Shown here piece after piece: positions 25,054 to 36,884 of a DNA stretch of 64,000 nucleotides. The notes beneath the pieces are model-generated. The model was not told the DNA's origin and ran no database searches. It saw nothing but the letters and a program-made list of their open reading frames with translations. The DNA is from Torymus aiolomorphi (taxonomy: Eukaryota > Arthropoda > Insecta > Hymenoptera > Torymidae): NCBI GenBank assembly GCA_036365515.1, contig CM070874.1:93268342-93332341 (forward strand), in the 5' to 3' direction. Position numbers and translations under genes: made by a program. The stretch's first letter is position 1. The number at the start of each line of letters is the position of its first letter.

Positions 25054-25919
25054 CTAGAATATATTAGTACCAATCCAAATTTTTAGCTTTTTCTTATTAT
25101 AATTTTTTGCGATATCTAGAACTTTAAGATTTGGATTAGATTTCGGAAAACAATTAAATACTTGTATCGCTCTGACATAGTTATCTGTATCACTAACAGT
25201 TTTCGAACACTTTGGTGGTATTATAAGTTTATTTCTAGTTTTGCTAGTCGATGTTAAGTATAAATTCTTAAGTTCATTATAATGATACGTTACACATTCG
25301 TAAGCAAAAATTTGTTTTAGATTCAAAGGGTTATCTCAATTGAAAATATTTTTGTTTACAATTTTTAAATTTCTATTTTGGATGTTTTGTAGTAATTTTA
25401 AGTTGTTTTTATATGCATCACCCCATGCAATATTTCCATAGCTAATTACACTATGAAAAAATGCATAATATGTTGTCTTAAGTGTGTCAGATTACATATA
25501 TGTTGATAATTTGTACAGTATATATATTATATATTTAGTTTTTTTATTATATATTCAATATGTTTATCCCACTTTAGCCTATAATCAATAATTATACCTA
25601 GATATTTACAGTATTCTACCCTGCTCAATTTAGTACCCTGTATGCGTATGTTCATATCTTCGGGAAAACTATCGCAATAGTTACCAAAAGTTATGTACAC
25701 AGTTTTCTTTATATTTAGTGATAGTTTGTTAAGTGCTAGCCAAATATTTATATCTTCTAAGTACTTGTTCATTTTATTTTCAACTTTCTCCCAGTTATCA
25801 TCTGTTGAAATAATAGCTGTATCATCTGCATATGAGATGGTACTATCTGTTCTGTTTGTTAGTAAATTTATGACACTTAATAAATTAATCGTTTTACATT
25901 TGATATACTGTAGTATCAA
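25054..25919 (-). pseudogene. Non-LTR retrotransposon reverse transcriptase, 5'-truncated
   Basis: The minus-strand frame from 25919 contains TISYADDTAIISTDDNWEKV with the RT catalytic box YADD (about 25814-25838). It then has LALNKLSLNIKKTVYITF and YCKYLGIIIDYRLKWDKHIE, the post-catalytic order of Jockey/CR1-type LINEs. After a break near 25527, a second frame (25326-25054: LKQIFAYECVTYHYNELKNL and onward) looks like the C-terminal region of the same ORF. The finger and palm N-terminal to YADD are missing, as expected for 5' truncation during target-primed reverse transcription. The exact clade is not resolved. Confidence 0.82.
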
Positions 25920-25939
25920 AAAGAATGATAAGCTTTAGC

Positions 25940-28084
25940 GATTGTAAGATAGTTTTTGACACAATTTTTGAAGATGGAACAGTGCTTTATAGCGAATAAT
26001 TCTTTTATATTGGTGCATTTAAAAAATGTCTGTTAAAAAAGAGTTTTCGCAACAGCATTATAAAATAAAAAGTAAATATTTCCTCTAATAATTAGACCAC
26101 CACTTTCAACAATAGCTCATTTTATTTGGTTAAGCACAGAAGCTCCCACAATAACCAAACATTTTTTTAAATTTATCTGAGTTACGCTACGACTTTACGA
26201 GTCAATAAATGAGTACTTATTATTTATGATGAAAAAAAGTTCCAAAATTTCTATTCTATTACATCTGAAAGCTTAAAATCAAACGCTTATATCCGTAGAA
26301 CTTTAAATGCTTTTATGCAATTTAAAAGCTACTTTAAAATTTAAAAATTTTTCTGATTTTTTGTCATTTTCCGTCACATTAATCATTATATTTTTTATAA
26401 AAATATTTAAAAATGGTCAAACAACACATTGCGACGTAGACGACCATGTGGTACGTTACAATATGAAGTATTTTTTCTGTGCCATCGAAAAACATTTGAT
26501 GACTTGGTGATTAAAAAATATATTGTTGATTGGACGATATCTAGAAGTTCTACAAAAGTCAAAAGTTCGCGAGATTTTCTCATCTGTAGTATTTCCAAAT
26601 TTTGCTGACCAATGAGAACAAACTTCTTAATATAATAGAGGAAGAGTGTTATTTCCGTTACATCAGACAATAATAATATTATCATCATCATTATCATCTG
26701 CTCAAACACCGTCCTAGATAGCAAAAGTCAACTTTTCTCCCTAGTTGAATAATGTATTATTACAAACATTTCGTGCTCCTATGATAAAATATATCCAATC
26801 TTTCGTTACATATAAAAAACCCCAAAAATAAAACTCTATCTCTCCACATCCACCATAAAAAATCCACAATTCTTCCAATCACCGCTCAACCTACCCCTGC
26901 GATCACAATGGATCCGTTTAACTCCAAAAGTTCGAAAAACCAAAAGCCATGCCCTCTCTAAGCTCGCCAGCGGTAAAGCTCGCGCGCGTAGAGCCGCGGG
27001 GCTTAATTGCTCGTTCAATTCGCAAGCGAGGGACGTGAGCAATTTAGCAACGACAGCGCCGGTATCCGTTAACGTCCCTAGATACATCCGCGTTGGACCT
27101 TCGCGATCTCTAACTGCTGCCTAACGATCCCCGATTGCAATTTGCACCGGGGCCGAAGAAAGCACCCCTGCAATTGTGCCTGGAGTTAAGCTATGGTAGA
27201 GATGGGAGAAAGAGAGAAGTGAAATTAGGGCAGGTCTGTAAAAAATGAGGGAGGGGGGGGCGAGGTTGAGAATTTTCTTGGATCGTTGAATTTCGTCGAA
27301 CGGAGGATTGCGGAAGTGGGGGAGGAGAACGAATTAAGGAGAAGAAATTAAGGATTGAAAGTGTAGTGGAAGGTAATAGCATTGATCGGTGGAACATTTA
27401 TTATAGAATATCGGGGTTTATTGTTATAAGATGTTATGTTTTTTTAAAATGATGAGGATTTGTTTAATTTAACTTCCCACACGAGATGAGTCGAGAGTAC
27501 ATGTATGAAAGTAGAATAATTTAACATTGGTTTTGACTTCCACGCAAAGATAAACACAATTATGTATAATAGTAATTTTGATATCAAGGGTGTAAAGTTG
27601 TATGCCCGAGATATGAATAATATTTTTCGTAACGCAGACGTGATTTTCGCATTTTTTATACCCAAAAATGGAAACAAAGTAATAGTTTTCCTACTACAGG
27701 CGCAACAGTACTGTAGTAGGGTAGCAGACGAAAAAATGCCAGAGCGACCGCAAAAGTGCCGTAGCGGGTGAGAAGTACTGGAGCAGGCCGAATAGTATGC
27801 CAAGGGCGTCAAGTAGGATTTTTTAAATCGAGTGTGGAGTTTGCAGAATGAATCGAAGGCGATGAAGCATGAGCCGAAGGTGAGTCAGATTCGAGCGAGC
27901 GATTAAGAGGAGAACAAGAAGTGGGGGAATGATGTGTGACGAGCGTCTTAAGGAGCGACGATGTGGTGCGTGTAAAAGAAGGAAGATCTTTTCGCTTTTG
28001 TTACTCTCCTGATCTGATCAAGCGGTCCGACTGTGGAATAAGGAAGAGGAACGGAGAAATATTCTGAAAATATTTTAAACACAT
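25940..28084. other. Mostly unassigned; GC-rich island at 26930-27180
   Basis: No supported gene. The island around 26930-27180 is GC- and CpG-rich against AT-rich flanks and is not obviously repeated elsewhere in the window. It is one of the few candidates here for unique host or regulatory sequence. A small hairpin with CCTACTACAG and its inverse lies near 27690-27720. Confidence 0.35.
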
Positions 28085-28088
28085 ATGA

Positions 28089-29215
28089 TTAGCCTACCAT
28101 ACAACACTTTTTTATCAGATCTAGGGTTGTCTTATACGACTTTTTTAGGAAGTCAATATCCTGCATACTATCGAGCGTGCTTTCATGGAAATCGATATTC
28201 ATCATCTCGTCAAAGTCAATGTTATGTCCTGTTTCTGTCTTATGTACCGCTATGGCTGGGGTGTTCGAGGAATTATTTACGGCTCTAATACATTCACTAG
28301 TCCGTTTTTTTAACTTTCTTTTACTCACGCCTATGTAGGTGGAATCACAACATTGGCAATTGTTTATTGAGGCGGAGCTTGCCTAATGTTATTAATTAAT
28401 GGAATTTATTGATTGTCTTGTTTATAGGAGTGATATTATATTTGTATAGAATGCGATTGATTTTTGGAGTGAGATTTTTCATGAAGGGAAGGACTATTTT
28501 ATTTTTTGAGAATGATTGATCTAGGAATTTTTTTCCGTATGAGAATGTTATTGGAGTTATTTATCACTTTGAGCAGCTTCGATATTATGTATTTGTTGAT
28601 ATCATTGCTCGAATATTCATTGCACAAAAGGTAGTGTTTGATAATATGAAGATTGTCTGAATGGAACTGGAGGTGAGATAGTATGATAGCTTTATCGACC
28701 AGATTGTATATTATTGCTTTTTTGTGAGACTGTGGATGGTGGGAGAAATAGTTGATGTATCGTCCTGATGCCGTACTTTTTCTGCACCAATTTATGATGA
28801 TTCTGTTATTAACTCTAGATAATTTAGTATCAAGGAAGCTTATGCTATTGTTCGTTTCTCTTTCGAATGTGAACTGTAAATGTTATTGTAGCTGTTAAAA
28901 GAGGAAAGAATTTGATTAATTTTATTTTTTATTATTAGAAGGCAATCGTCCACGTACCTCCTGTACAATAACATGTCATTTTTGTGTTATTTCAAACGTG
29001 CTATTTCTAAAAGTTCTAGAACTAGATCGGCTAACAAAGGACTGGTGCAGAAACGCATCGGGGCGCCCATAATTTGTTTATAACATTTATTATTAAATTG
29101 TAAAAAGGTAGAAACAAGTAATATTTTTATACCAGAAAGGAATTCTGCTTTAGAAAGGTTGATCTTTGATAAATAATCATGCACTCCCAAAGAGGACTTA
29201 GGAAAATTAGGCTGG
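28089..29215 (-). pseudogene. Penelope-like element, decayed RT and GIY-YIG
   Basis: Minus-strand pieces in order: a segment containing FLQFNNKCYKQIMGAPMRFC and TSPLLADLVLELLE (RT motif before the catalytic box), an in-frame TAA near 28995, and RRYVDDCLLI with the catalytic YVDD at about 28945-28956. After a frame change comes a stretch readable as an RT thumb and linker, and last NCQCCDSTYIGVSKRKLKKR (about 28290-28370), a GIY-YIG endonuclease core with YIG and the following basic Arg/Lys helix. RT plus a C-terminal GIY-YIG is diagnostic of Penelope-like elements. It is truncated on both sides and differs from the copy at 59421-62622, so a separate family is likely. Confidence 0.8.
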
Positions 29216-29454
29216 GGATCAGTAAAACAACGAGAGTAAATCCACTTTAGACACTTATTTATTCTCTTTCTTTGACTCTTACAACAGACGTGCCCCGTCT
29301 CCGCCGGTGGCCGACACGATTTTGCCGCATTCTTCCTCGCTCGCAAACTCCCCCTATTTGCGTCCAGCGCCATCTCTCAATAACTACTCAAAATCTACCA
29401 TCCTCCCACCTTGCTTTTAGCAACAAATACAAATATAAATTAAATATCTATTAT
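29216..29454. other. Junction between Penelope-like and Pao elements
   Basis: A GC-richer block near 29280-29370 is followed by AT-rich sequence next to the end of the Pao pol frame. Part of the Pao 3' LTR may lie here, but without a partner LTR I cannot delimit it. Confidence 0.3.
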
Positions 29455-31831
29455 TTAATTTTTGAGGATTACATAAAATGACGCAAGTTTTGCAGGTTTT
29501 CTAATAATACGACTGGTTCTGGTCGTGGTGATCGGTTCGTCGATCTGCTTTGATTTTGGTTCGGTGTGAGGCGCCTGCGTACCCCTAGCTTTCTCTTTAA
29601 ACTTCTCGAATTGAGATTGCAAACGATTTTTCACGGTCGTATTATTTGAAGATATTTCTAAAAGATAGACGCGTTGAACTGATCGTTTAAGAATTCCGTT
29701 TTGGGTCTTTAATACTAGAACTTGCACGTTTCCATCCCGACCCTTTATAAGTTGTGTTACCGAAGCAAGAGGCCAATCGATACGTCTTTTTGAATCATCG
29801 CCTATTAGAAGCACGTCTCCAATTTTCAATACACGACTTTCTTTTGCACTGATTTTTGACACAAGTTGGCTCAGGTATTCTTTTCGGAATCTCTCCCTCA
29901 AGTTCTCCAATATTTTTTGTCAGTACCTGACTCTATTACTAAGATCTTGCCTACCTAAAACATCGAAATCTGCTACTCCTATTTCTCTAATCTCGTTTAG
30001 AAACATTGCCTGCGTTAAGGGCACTAAATCGGTCGGATCGTTTGATATATACGTGAGTGGTCAAGCGTTCACAATAGCTTCACTATCGCATAGAATAGTT
30101 AACATTTCTTTGTACGAAATACACGCTCTTCCGAGAACCTTCTTTAAAATTTGTTTTAATATTCTAATCAGGCGCTCCTATCAACCACCCCACCATGGTG
30201 CCGAAAGCAGATCAAATACCCATTCGATCCACGAGGTGCTACTATAGCTACGGATTTTCTCCCAGTCGATTGATTTAAATGAGTTATCTGCACCGATAAA
30301 ATTGGTGCCATTATCGCTGTACATTTTTGCATGTCTTCCGCGGCGCGCTATAAAACGTCGGAATGCTTCGAGAAATGCATTAGTGGACATTGCGCTTGCT
30401 AACTTGAAATGAACCGCACGGTAAATTGCGCAAGTGAATATACATATCCACGCCTTTTTCTTTTCACGCAAAATTAAAAGGCCAGCAAAATCTACGCCCG
30501 TAATTTCAAAAACTCTTGCATCTCTTATGCGATCTTCAGGTAGATGCGCATTCGGCTTAGAGGCTTTTACCTTGTTGCCATTTACAAATAACAAATTTTG
30601 AAATTACATTTCGAGCAAACTTCTTTATCGATAAGATCCAAAATTTTTCGCGTAAATTACAAATAAGTGAATGTGCTCCAGCGTGATATAACTTTTCATG
30701 TGTTTCACGTACAATTAGTTTAACAAGTTCATGATTGTTATCTAATACTATAGGATTTAAAAAGTTAAAGCTATCCTTTCGATTAGAAATTCGCGTTTTA
30801 ATGCGTATCAAGCTATCTGAATCTTCGAACGTTTGTAAACTATTAAGCTTTATGTCATTTCTGTCCGTAAACATAGTTTTTTGCGCAACTCGCAAAATTT
30901 GTTTCTCCGCTATGTCCAGTTCCCGTACTGACAGTAATTTGTCTTTATTTCGCTTATCTTTACCTAATTTGCAGTTTTGTACGAATCTTAAAACCTACGC
31001 TGTAAATCTAATTAGCTTGTTACAGGATGAGAAGTGCTTAATAATATCAAAGTTATTATAGTCTTTTACATTTATCAACGAGGCTTGCATGGACTCTTCT
31101 AGTTCTTTATTGATTTCTGTCTCATTAGCGCCGGGATTTAAATTAGGCCATTTTTCTTGTGCCTCGTGTAACCAATGTGATCCCTCCCACCACTCGGATT
31201 CGAGTAATTGTTTCGCGTTACACCTACGTGAAGGTAAATCTGCTGGATTCATTTCCCCTGGAACATATTTCCAAGAATCGGTAGATGACAGCTTTCTGAT
31301 CTCCTTCATGCAGTTCCATACGAAAATGCCCCACTGCAAGTCTCGATTGATCCATGACAATGCCGTTGTTGAGTCTGACCAAAATGTTATAGGTACTTTT
31401 TCATATTCAAGACTTTTTATTACATCTTGCGTTAACCTACTACTTATTGAAGCAGCCATGAGCTCGAGACGAGATATATGTACATTTTTTGGAGCAACTC
31501 TAGCTTTTGCGCTTAAAAGATGTACGCTTACATGACCTTCGTGCCCTGAGCGCAAAAATATCACCGTCGCATACACTAGTCCACTCGCATCGCAGAACGT
31601 GTGCAGCGATAAGTTACACTTGCCGACTTTCCTCGGAATTTTGATATCCACTAGGAGGTATAGCTTCCCTGTCCACGAGAGAAACTGCTTTGAAGTAGTT
31701 ACATCAACTTCCGTATCCCAATCTAAATTCGACTCCCACAGTATTTGCAACCATAATTTAGGTAATAAAGTTGTCGGACAAGTAAATCCAATTGGGTCGA
31801 ATATTTTGTGGGCCGTGGCCAAAATTATCCG
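29455..31831 (-). pseudogene. BEL/Pao pol, 3' portion (RNase H to integrase)
   Basis: Reading right to left: RIILATAHKIFDPIGFTCPT opens the Pao-specific region after RT, LHTFCDASGLVYATVIFLRS and ITFWSDSTTALSWI belong to the RNase H, and WKYVPGEMNPADLPSR closes it (31831-30995). Then come an integrase zinc-binding segment (HEKLYHAGAHSLICNLREKF, with one of the two expected Cys replaced by Phe) and the integrase core with ITGVDFAGLL and YSDNGTNFIG (30594-30181). After stops near 30180 and 30060 there is a C-terminal domain (RVLKIGDVLLIGDDSKRRID, 29910-29455). Frame breaks separate these blocks. A Gypsy element separates this part from 36653-36884. Pol copies and integrates the element's genome. 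Confidence 0.88.
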
Positions 31832-32052
31832 TGTTGTATTCGAACTCGTACCAACTGTCGGTAATTGGTAAGAGAGCGCGGAGTAGCGATCGCCGGAGCG
31901 CCGGTGCGTCAGACCGTATTGTGCAGCCGCTGCGTGCACATGTATTGAAGCCATGTATTAACCGAGGAGCAATAAAGCTTATTACTTAAATCCTGTGAGT
32001 GTTCCCGAGTTATTGAAGACCCTCTTAATTCCTTGTAATAAAAGACATTATA
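31832..32052 (+). repeat. Gypsy 5' LTR
   Basis: It begins TGTTGTATTCG and ends ACATTATA (ACATTACA in the partner). It contains AATAAAGC near 31970. Against the 3' LTR I count four substitutions in 221 positions. It is followed after two bases by TGGCGACGAGGC, a likely primer-binding site; I do not assign the tRNA. Confidence 0.95.
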
Positions 32053-32084
32053 ATTGGCGACGAGGCTAAAAGAAAGGAAAGAAA

Positions 32085-33470
32085 ATGCCCACAAAGAAAG
32101 AATTAGATAATTTCGCGGAAACACTGGAAAATGAGCTGCAAGAACTGGAAAAATATAAGGAGGTTTTACGGGAACAAGAAAAGGTAATCCTGGAGTAACG
32201 CAGTAAATTGGAGGCTGCGAAACAGTTAGCAAATTTGGGAGGCACCTCATGGCAACCGCAAGCGATGCAGACGACCGTTGTAAAGGGTACAATAGGAAGC
32301 ATCGCAGAATTTACGTTAGATGAAGACTGGACTATGTGGTATGAACGATTGGAACAATATGTTCTAACTAACGAAGTGCATGCAAGTAAACACGTTTTGT
32401 TGTTTTTGACACTTCTGGGAAAGGAAGGCTATGCCCTGTTGAGGAACTTATGCACGCCGCATGTACCCGCAGACTTACCGTTGGCGACGCTAGCCAAGAC
32501 CATGAAAGACCATCTTCAGCCTTCACTGTGTATCATTATGGAGAGATACAAGTTTAAAGAATGTAAGCAGCAGGGGGGCGAGGATGTAAAGAAGTATATA
32601 GCAAACTTAAAAAGGCTATCGACGTTCTGCGAGTTCGGAATCAATTTGGAGAATAGTACTCGCAACCAGTTTGTCTGGGGATTGGCGAGTGAGTCCATTA
32701 AGAAGAAATTACTTGGAGAAAAAGACCTCACGTATCACAGAGCTGTAGAAGTGGCATTATCGATGGAGGCAGCAGGACGCGACGCAGCCAAGATGAACGC
32801 GACGACGACGACCTCGAAGGCGGAGGACATCAACTTCGTAACGTTTAAGAAAGGTCAGACAGGTAAACATTCGAGCGCGCGAGACAGAGATTCGCGGAAA
32901 TGTTTTTGTTGTGGGAGAACTAACCACATTGCGTCTAACTGTAAGTATAAGGGGTATAAGTGTAACAAATGCGGTAAGGTAGGACACCTTCAAAGCATGT
33001 GTAAAAATAAAAAAGCGTCTAAGGGAGAAGGGAAAAATCAGAATCAGTCGGATACCAGTAAAAATAAAGAATTCGGTAAACACGAAACTCAGCATTACGT
33101 AGAAGAGGCGGAATCGATAGGCGAAATGTTCGATAAGATTTTTCACTTAGACAATGAAATGGAAGAATTATTCCAAAAGAAAAGCGAGGTAGCTCCGTTT
33201 CACGTGAATTTAGTAGTCGAGAGTGTACCGTTAAAGTTTGAGGTGGATACGGGCTCGCCTATTTCGGTGATTTCTGCGTACATGTACCGTAGTGTAGAAA
33301 AGTTGACCGTGATAAGATTACGTGAAACGTCGCGTATTTTTAAGACTTATAACGGCAAACAGATTGTTCCATTAGGAATATTACGCGTGAACGTGGAACA
33401 TAAAAAAGAGATACACCTCTTAGAGCTTTTTGTATTACCAGGAAATACGGAAACGCCAATTATAGAGTGA
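32085..33470 (+). pseudogene. Gypsy Gag-protease ORF with stops
   Basis: The likely initiator is ATG at 32085 (MPTKKELDNFAETLENELQE). An in-frame TAA at 32196 follows, after which the frame is open to a TGA at 33468-33470. Gag has the retrotransposon capsid pattern (WTMWYERLEQYV, then RNQFVWGLASESIKKKLL). The nucleocapsid has two CCHC knuckles: CFCCGRTNHIASNC and CNKCGKVGHLQSMC. The aspartic protease has FEVDTGSPISVIS near residue 350 of the frame. The frame beyond the TGA remains homologous and in phase, so this stop is a nonsense change and not a programmed gag-pol boundary. Confidence 0.92.
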
Positions 33471-34933
33471 CAGTGGCTTTTGGAACTCGCGTTGATCCAA
33501 ATAAATAAACAAGAGGGTAGTTTTAGAATTAATTCATTAAAGAATAGTGAGAGTGAAGCAATTGTAAAGCAGTTTAATGCAGTAGGGTCGGATAAATTAG
33601 GAACATACAAAGGGGGTAAATTTGCATTACAACTGAAGCCGAACGCTGTACCTGTTTTTTGCAAACCGCGACCCGTAGCATACGCGTTACGTGAAAGAGT
33701 GGAGAAAAGCTCGATAGATTACAAGGCGAAGGCATTATTGAAGCCGTTAAGACTAGCGAGTGGGCAACGCCCGTAGTAGCTATACCAAAATCCAATGGTC
33801 AAATGAGATTGTGCGGAGACTACAAAATCACGTTAAATACTAATTTAGTCGTAGATAGATTCCCTATTCCGCGCATATCTGACATTTTAGAAAAGTTAGA
33901 TAAAGGGTTAGTGTTTTCGAAATTGGATTTAGCTCAAGCCTATCAGCAAATCGAGCTGGAGGAGGAATCGAAAAACTTAACGACCATTACGACCCATAAG
34001 GGACTTTTTAGGTTTAACAGGTTTTCGTATGGCATAGCGTCGGCACCAGGTTTATTCCAGCGGGAAATGGAGAAGATTTTGCAAGGGCTTATGGGAACCG
34101 CTGTATATTTCGATGATGTATTCATTACGGGAACGACGCGGTAAGAGCATGATAAGAATGTAATTGAAGTCTTGCGTAGGTTGCAGGAGGCCGGGTTAAC
34201 AGTAAAAAAAAGTAAATGCGAGTTTGGTAAAAAGAGTATTCAAATTTTGGGATATCAAATAGATGAAAATGGGTTAAGTATTGCAAAAGAAAAAGTCGAG
34301 GCGATAGTTAAAATGAAGGCTCCGGAGAATATAGCCGAGTTAAGGGCATTTTTAGGAGCACTTACATTTTTTGCAATGTTCATTAAAAATTATGCAATGA
34401 TTATAAGTCCGTTGTACGAGCTTCTAAGAGGCAATGTAAAATGGCAATGGACTGAAGAGAGGGATAAGGCGTTTAAGAAGGCAAAGGAATGGTTAAGTTC
34501 GCACGATGTTTTGGTCAATTATAGCACGACAATTCCGATAAAAATTACGTGTGATGCATCACCCACGAGTTTGGGAGCCGTGTTATTTCACGTTTTCTCT
34601 AAGGGAGTACAGAAACCCGTAGCTTATGCCTCTAGAGTTTTAACGAATGCTGAACGTAATTATTCGCAGCTAGAAAAGGAAGCTTTAGTGTTAGTATTTG
34701 GAGTGAAGAAATTTCACCAGTATGTTTATGGGCGTAATTTTGAACTAGAAACGGATCATAAACCCTTAACTTTCATTTTCAGGTCTAAGAAGGGATTCCC
34801 GCAGATGGCGGCTAGTAGAGTTCAAAGGTGGGCTGTATTCTTGTCAGGTTATGACTTTCAAATTAAGTTTATACAAGGGTTATATCGCGTGTATTATGCG
34901 AAAAGTTCAAAGACAAACAAGAAAGGGAGGTAA
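33471..34933 (+). pseudogene. Gypsy reverse transcriptase and RNase H, frameshifted
   Basis: Blocks in order: an RT N-terminal lead with FCKPRPVAYALRERVEKS (in phase with gag), a frame change near 33710, and MRLCGDYKITLNTNLVVDRF followed by the palm with FSKLDLAQAYQQIE. The catalytic box reads VYFDDVFITG near 34110, where the second position is Phe and most relatives have Val, Ile or Leu. An in-frame TAA lies at 34142-34144. The thumb (LQEAGLTVKKSKCEFGKKSI) and RNase H (ITCDASPTSLGAVLFH, LEKEALVLVFGVKKFHQYVY) follow, and the frame is lost at about 34880. These domains copy the RNA genome into DNA. Confidence 0.92.
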
Positions 34934-35028
34934 AATTAAATGATGATTACTCTTATCTCAACTATGTATCGGAGGAGGTAAAGGGGCTTGATATTGACTT
35001 AGTACGTTTAGAAACGACAAAAGATAAT

Positions 35029-36400
35029 ATGCTAAAAAGAGTAGTAAAGTATACGTTAGACGGATGGCCGCGCGATAAAAATAGCGAATCGGATTTACAA
35101 GCGTTTAAAAGCAGACAGTTAGATTTGTCGGTAGAAAAGGGTTGCCTAATGTGGGGTTATAGATTAGTCATTCCCGCAGCATTGCGAGCGAACATTTTAG
35201 GAGAACTGCATAGTGCTCACAAAGGTATTGTAAAAATGAAGGCTCCCGCGCGATCATTCGTGTGGTGGCCAAAAATAGACCGGGACATTGAAAATGTGGT
35301 AAAGTCTTGCAAATTATGCCTAGAGATTAGCGAAAATCTGCCAAGAGCTATGTTGCACGTGTGGCAATGGCCCGTGCAACCGAATGAGAGGCTTCATACA
35401 GATTTTTGTGGCCCAATAGATGGCCATATGTACCTAGTCATTACGGACGCGTTTTCGAAATGGGTCGACATCAAAGAGATGCCCAATATTACGACGGTAA
35501 CGACGATAAAGGCCTTCGAGGAGTATTTCAATGTGTGGGGGCTTCCAAGGGCAATAGTGACGGATAATGAATGGGCCGTCGTTTACGTCTGATAGTTTTA
35601 AAGCATATTTAGAAAATTGCAATGTAAAGCACCACCGAACTGCTCCGTACCATCCTGCATCGAACGGTGCCGCCGAGAATGCCGTCCGATCTTTTAAAAA
35701 TAAATTTAAGATAATGTTAAGGGAGAGTGCATCACAACATGAAGCGTTATGTCAATATTTATTTCAATACCGTTCGTCCCCTCATTGTACAACCGGATAC
35801 TCACCAGCTGAGTTACAGATGGGAAGGAAGTTAAGAACGCGTTTGAGTGCAGTTGCTATGACAGCACGCGAAAATGTTGAACGGCAGCAGTCGCGTCAAA
35901 AGTATTATTTTCGGGGGAATAGAAAAGTCAGTTTCGCGGAAGATGAAAAGTTGATGGCTAAGGACTTTGCGACAGATAACTGGCGTGCTGCGTCGGTTTA
36001 CAAAAAGCTAGGACCTGTCACATATCAGGTGCGTACAGAGGATGATAGGATATGGAAACGACATGTAGATCAGCTGCGACCACGCGAGGGAGGAAACTAC
36101 AGAGCTCAGGTCGAGAGGGCAACGGGCTTAAGAGTAGGCGACATGCGATACGAGGCCGAGGTCTTGAACACCGCACAAGGAAATATAAATGCGTTTCTGA
36201 TAATGTCGTTCCAACGTCATGCGAAGCTCCGATTATAAATCAAGCGTATGTAACAGCGCGAAGAGATTTAAAAGTTTATGCAAATGTGGGCTGTAATAAA
36301 GAAGCGAAATCCATAGTGGATGTCTGTGATTCTGTGCCTGCTCCATCTCCGAGACGTTCGGTAAGACAGCGACGACCCCCGCAGAGATTAGATTTGTAAG
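35029..36400 (+). pseudogene. Gypsy integrase, one frameshift in the core
   Basis: It starts with an upstream linker and the H2C2 zinc-binding motif (LGELHSAHKGIVKMK, then VVKSCKLCLE). The catalytic core has LHTDFCGPIDGHMYLVITDA with the first Asp and IVTDN with the second. The frame breaks within the next few codons (about 35570) and resumes at 35590. The third acidic residue is Glu in NGAAENAVRSFK. A C-terminal domain with YKKLGPVTYQVRTEDDRIWK and an Arg-rich tail ending near 36400 follows. Integrase inserts the cDNA and makes the short target duplication seen around the element. Confidence 0.9.
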
Positions 36401-36431
36401 TGCGGATAAGTTCGAATTAAGCGGGGAGGAT

Positions 36432-36652
36432 TGTTGTATTCGAACTCGTACCAACTGTCGGTAATTGGTAAGAGAGCGCGGAGTAGCGATCGCCGGAGCG
36501 CCGATGCGTCAGACCGTATTGTGCAGCCGCTGCGTGCACATGTATTGAAGCCATGTATTAACCGAGGAGCAATAAAGCTTATTACTTAAATCCTGTGAGT
36601 GTTCCCGAGTTATTGAAGACCCTCTTAATTCTTTGTAATAGAAGACATTACA
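36432..36652 (+). repeat. Gypsy 3' LTR
   Basis: 221 bp from TGTTGTATTCG to GACATTACA, directly after the purine tract. The four differences from the 5' LTR are near 36502, 36632, 36641 and 36651. Confidence 0.95.
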
Positions 36653-36884
36653 ATCCCTTTCGTAATTTTTCCCGGTAGTCGATTTAATTCGACGTTAACC
36701 GAAAGTGTATTATTATTATTGTCCCACTTAATACCCAGAACCGAGATTATTGTCTTTTCAGACTGATCGTTAGAAAATTCCCGTCCTCTCAGCATAAATC
36801 CACCACAAGCCATAGCATCTGTCGCGTCTTTTATAAAATATTTTAACTCAATTTCTGAATTTACACTCGTTATACAATTCCCTA
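36653..36884 (-). pseudogene. BEL/Pao pol, upstream fragment
   Basis: On the minus strand this reads IGNCITSVNSEIELKYFIKD, then AMACGGFMLRGREFSNDQSE and VLGIKWDNNNNTLSVNVEL, ending in KITKG at the Gypsy target. These are the Pao residues just after the RT catalytic region. The fragment is cut at about 36884, where a palindromic repeat array begins, and the rest of RT, protease and gag are absent. It joins in frame to 31831. Confidence 0.88.

Larger units (their letters stand above)
31832..36652 (+). mobile_element. Gypsy-type LTR retrotransposon inserted in Pao pol
   Basis: Two 221-bp LTRs flank a gag-protease-RT-RNase H-integrase region. The duplicated target is ATCC (left 31827-31830, right 36653-36656), 4 bp or 5 bp with one mismatch. 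Removing the element rejoins the Pao frame across KITKG and the next residues, which fixes both ends. A purine-rich tract (GCGGGGAGGA, 36421-36430) precedes the 3' LTR. No envelope gene is seen. The coding region has stops and frameshifts, so this copy is not autonomous. Confidence 0.95.

Noticed and set aside
30181..32292. Plus-strand frames across 30735-31989 and minus-strand frames across 31909-33146.
   Set aside because: They are antisense to the Pao and Gypsy coding regions, whose domain content settles the real strand.
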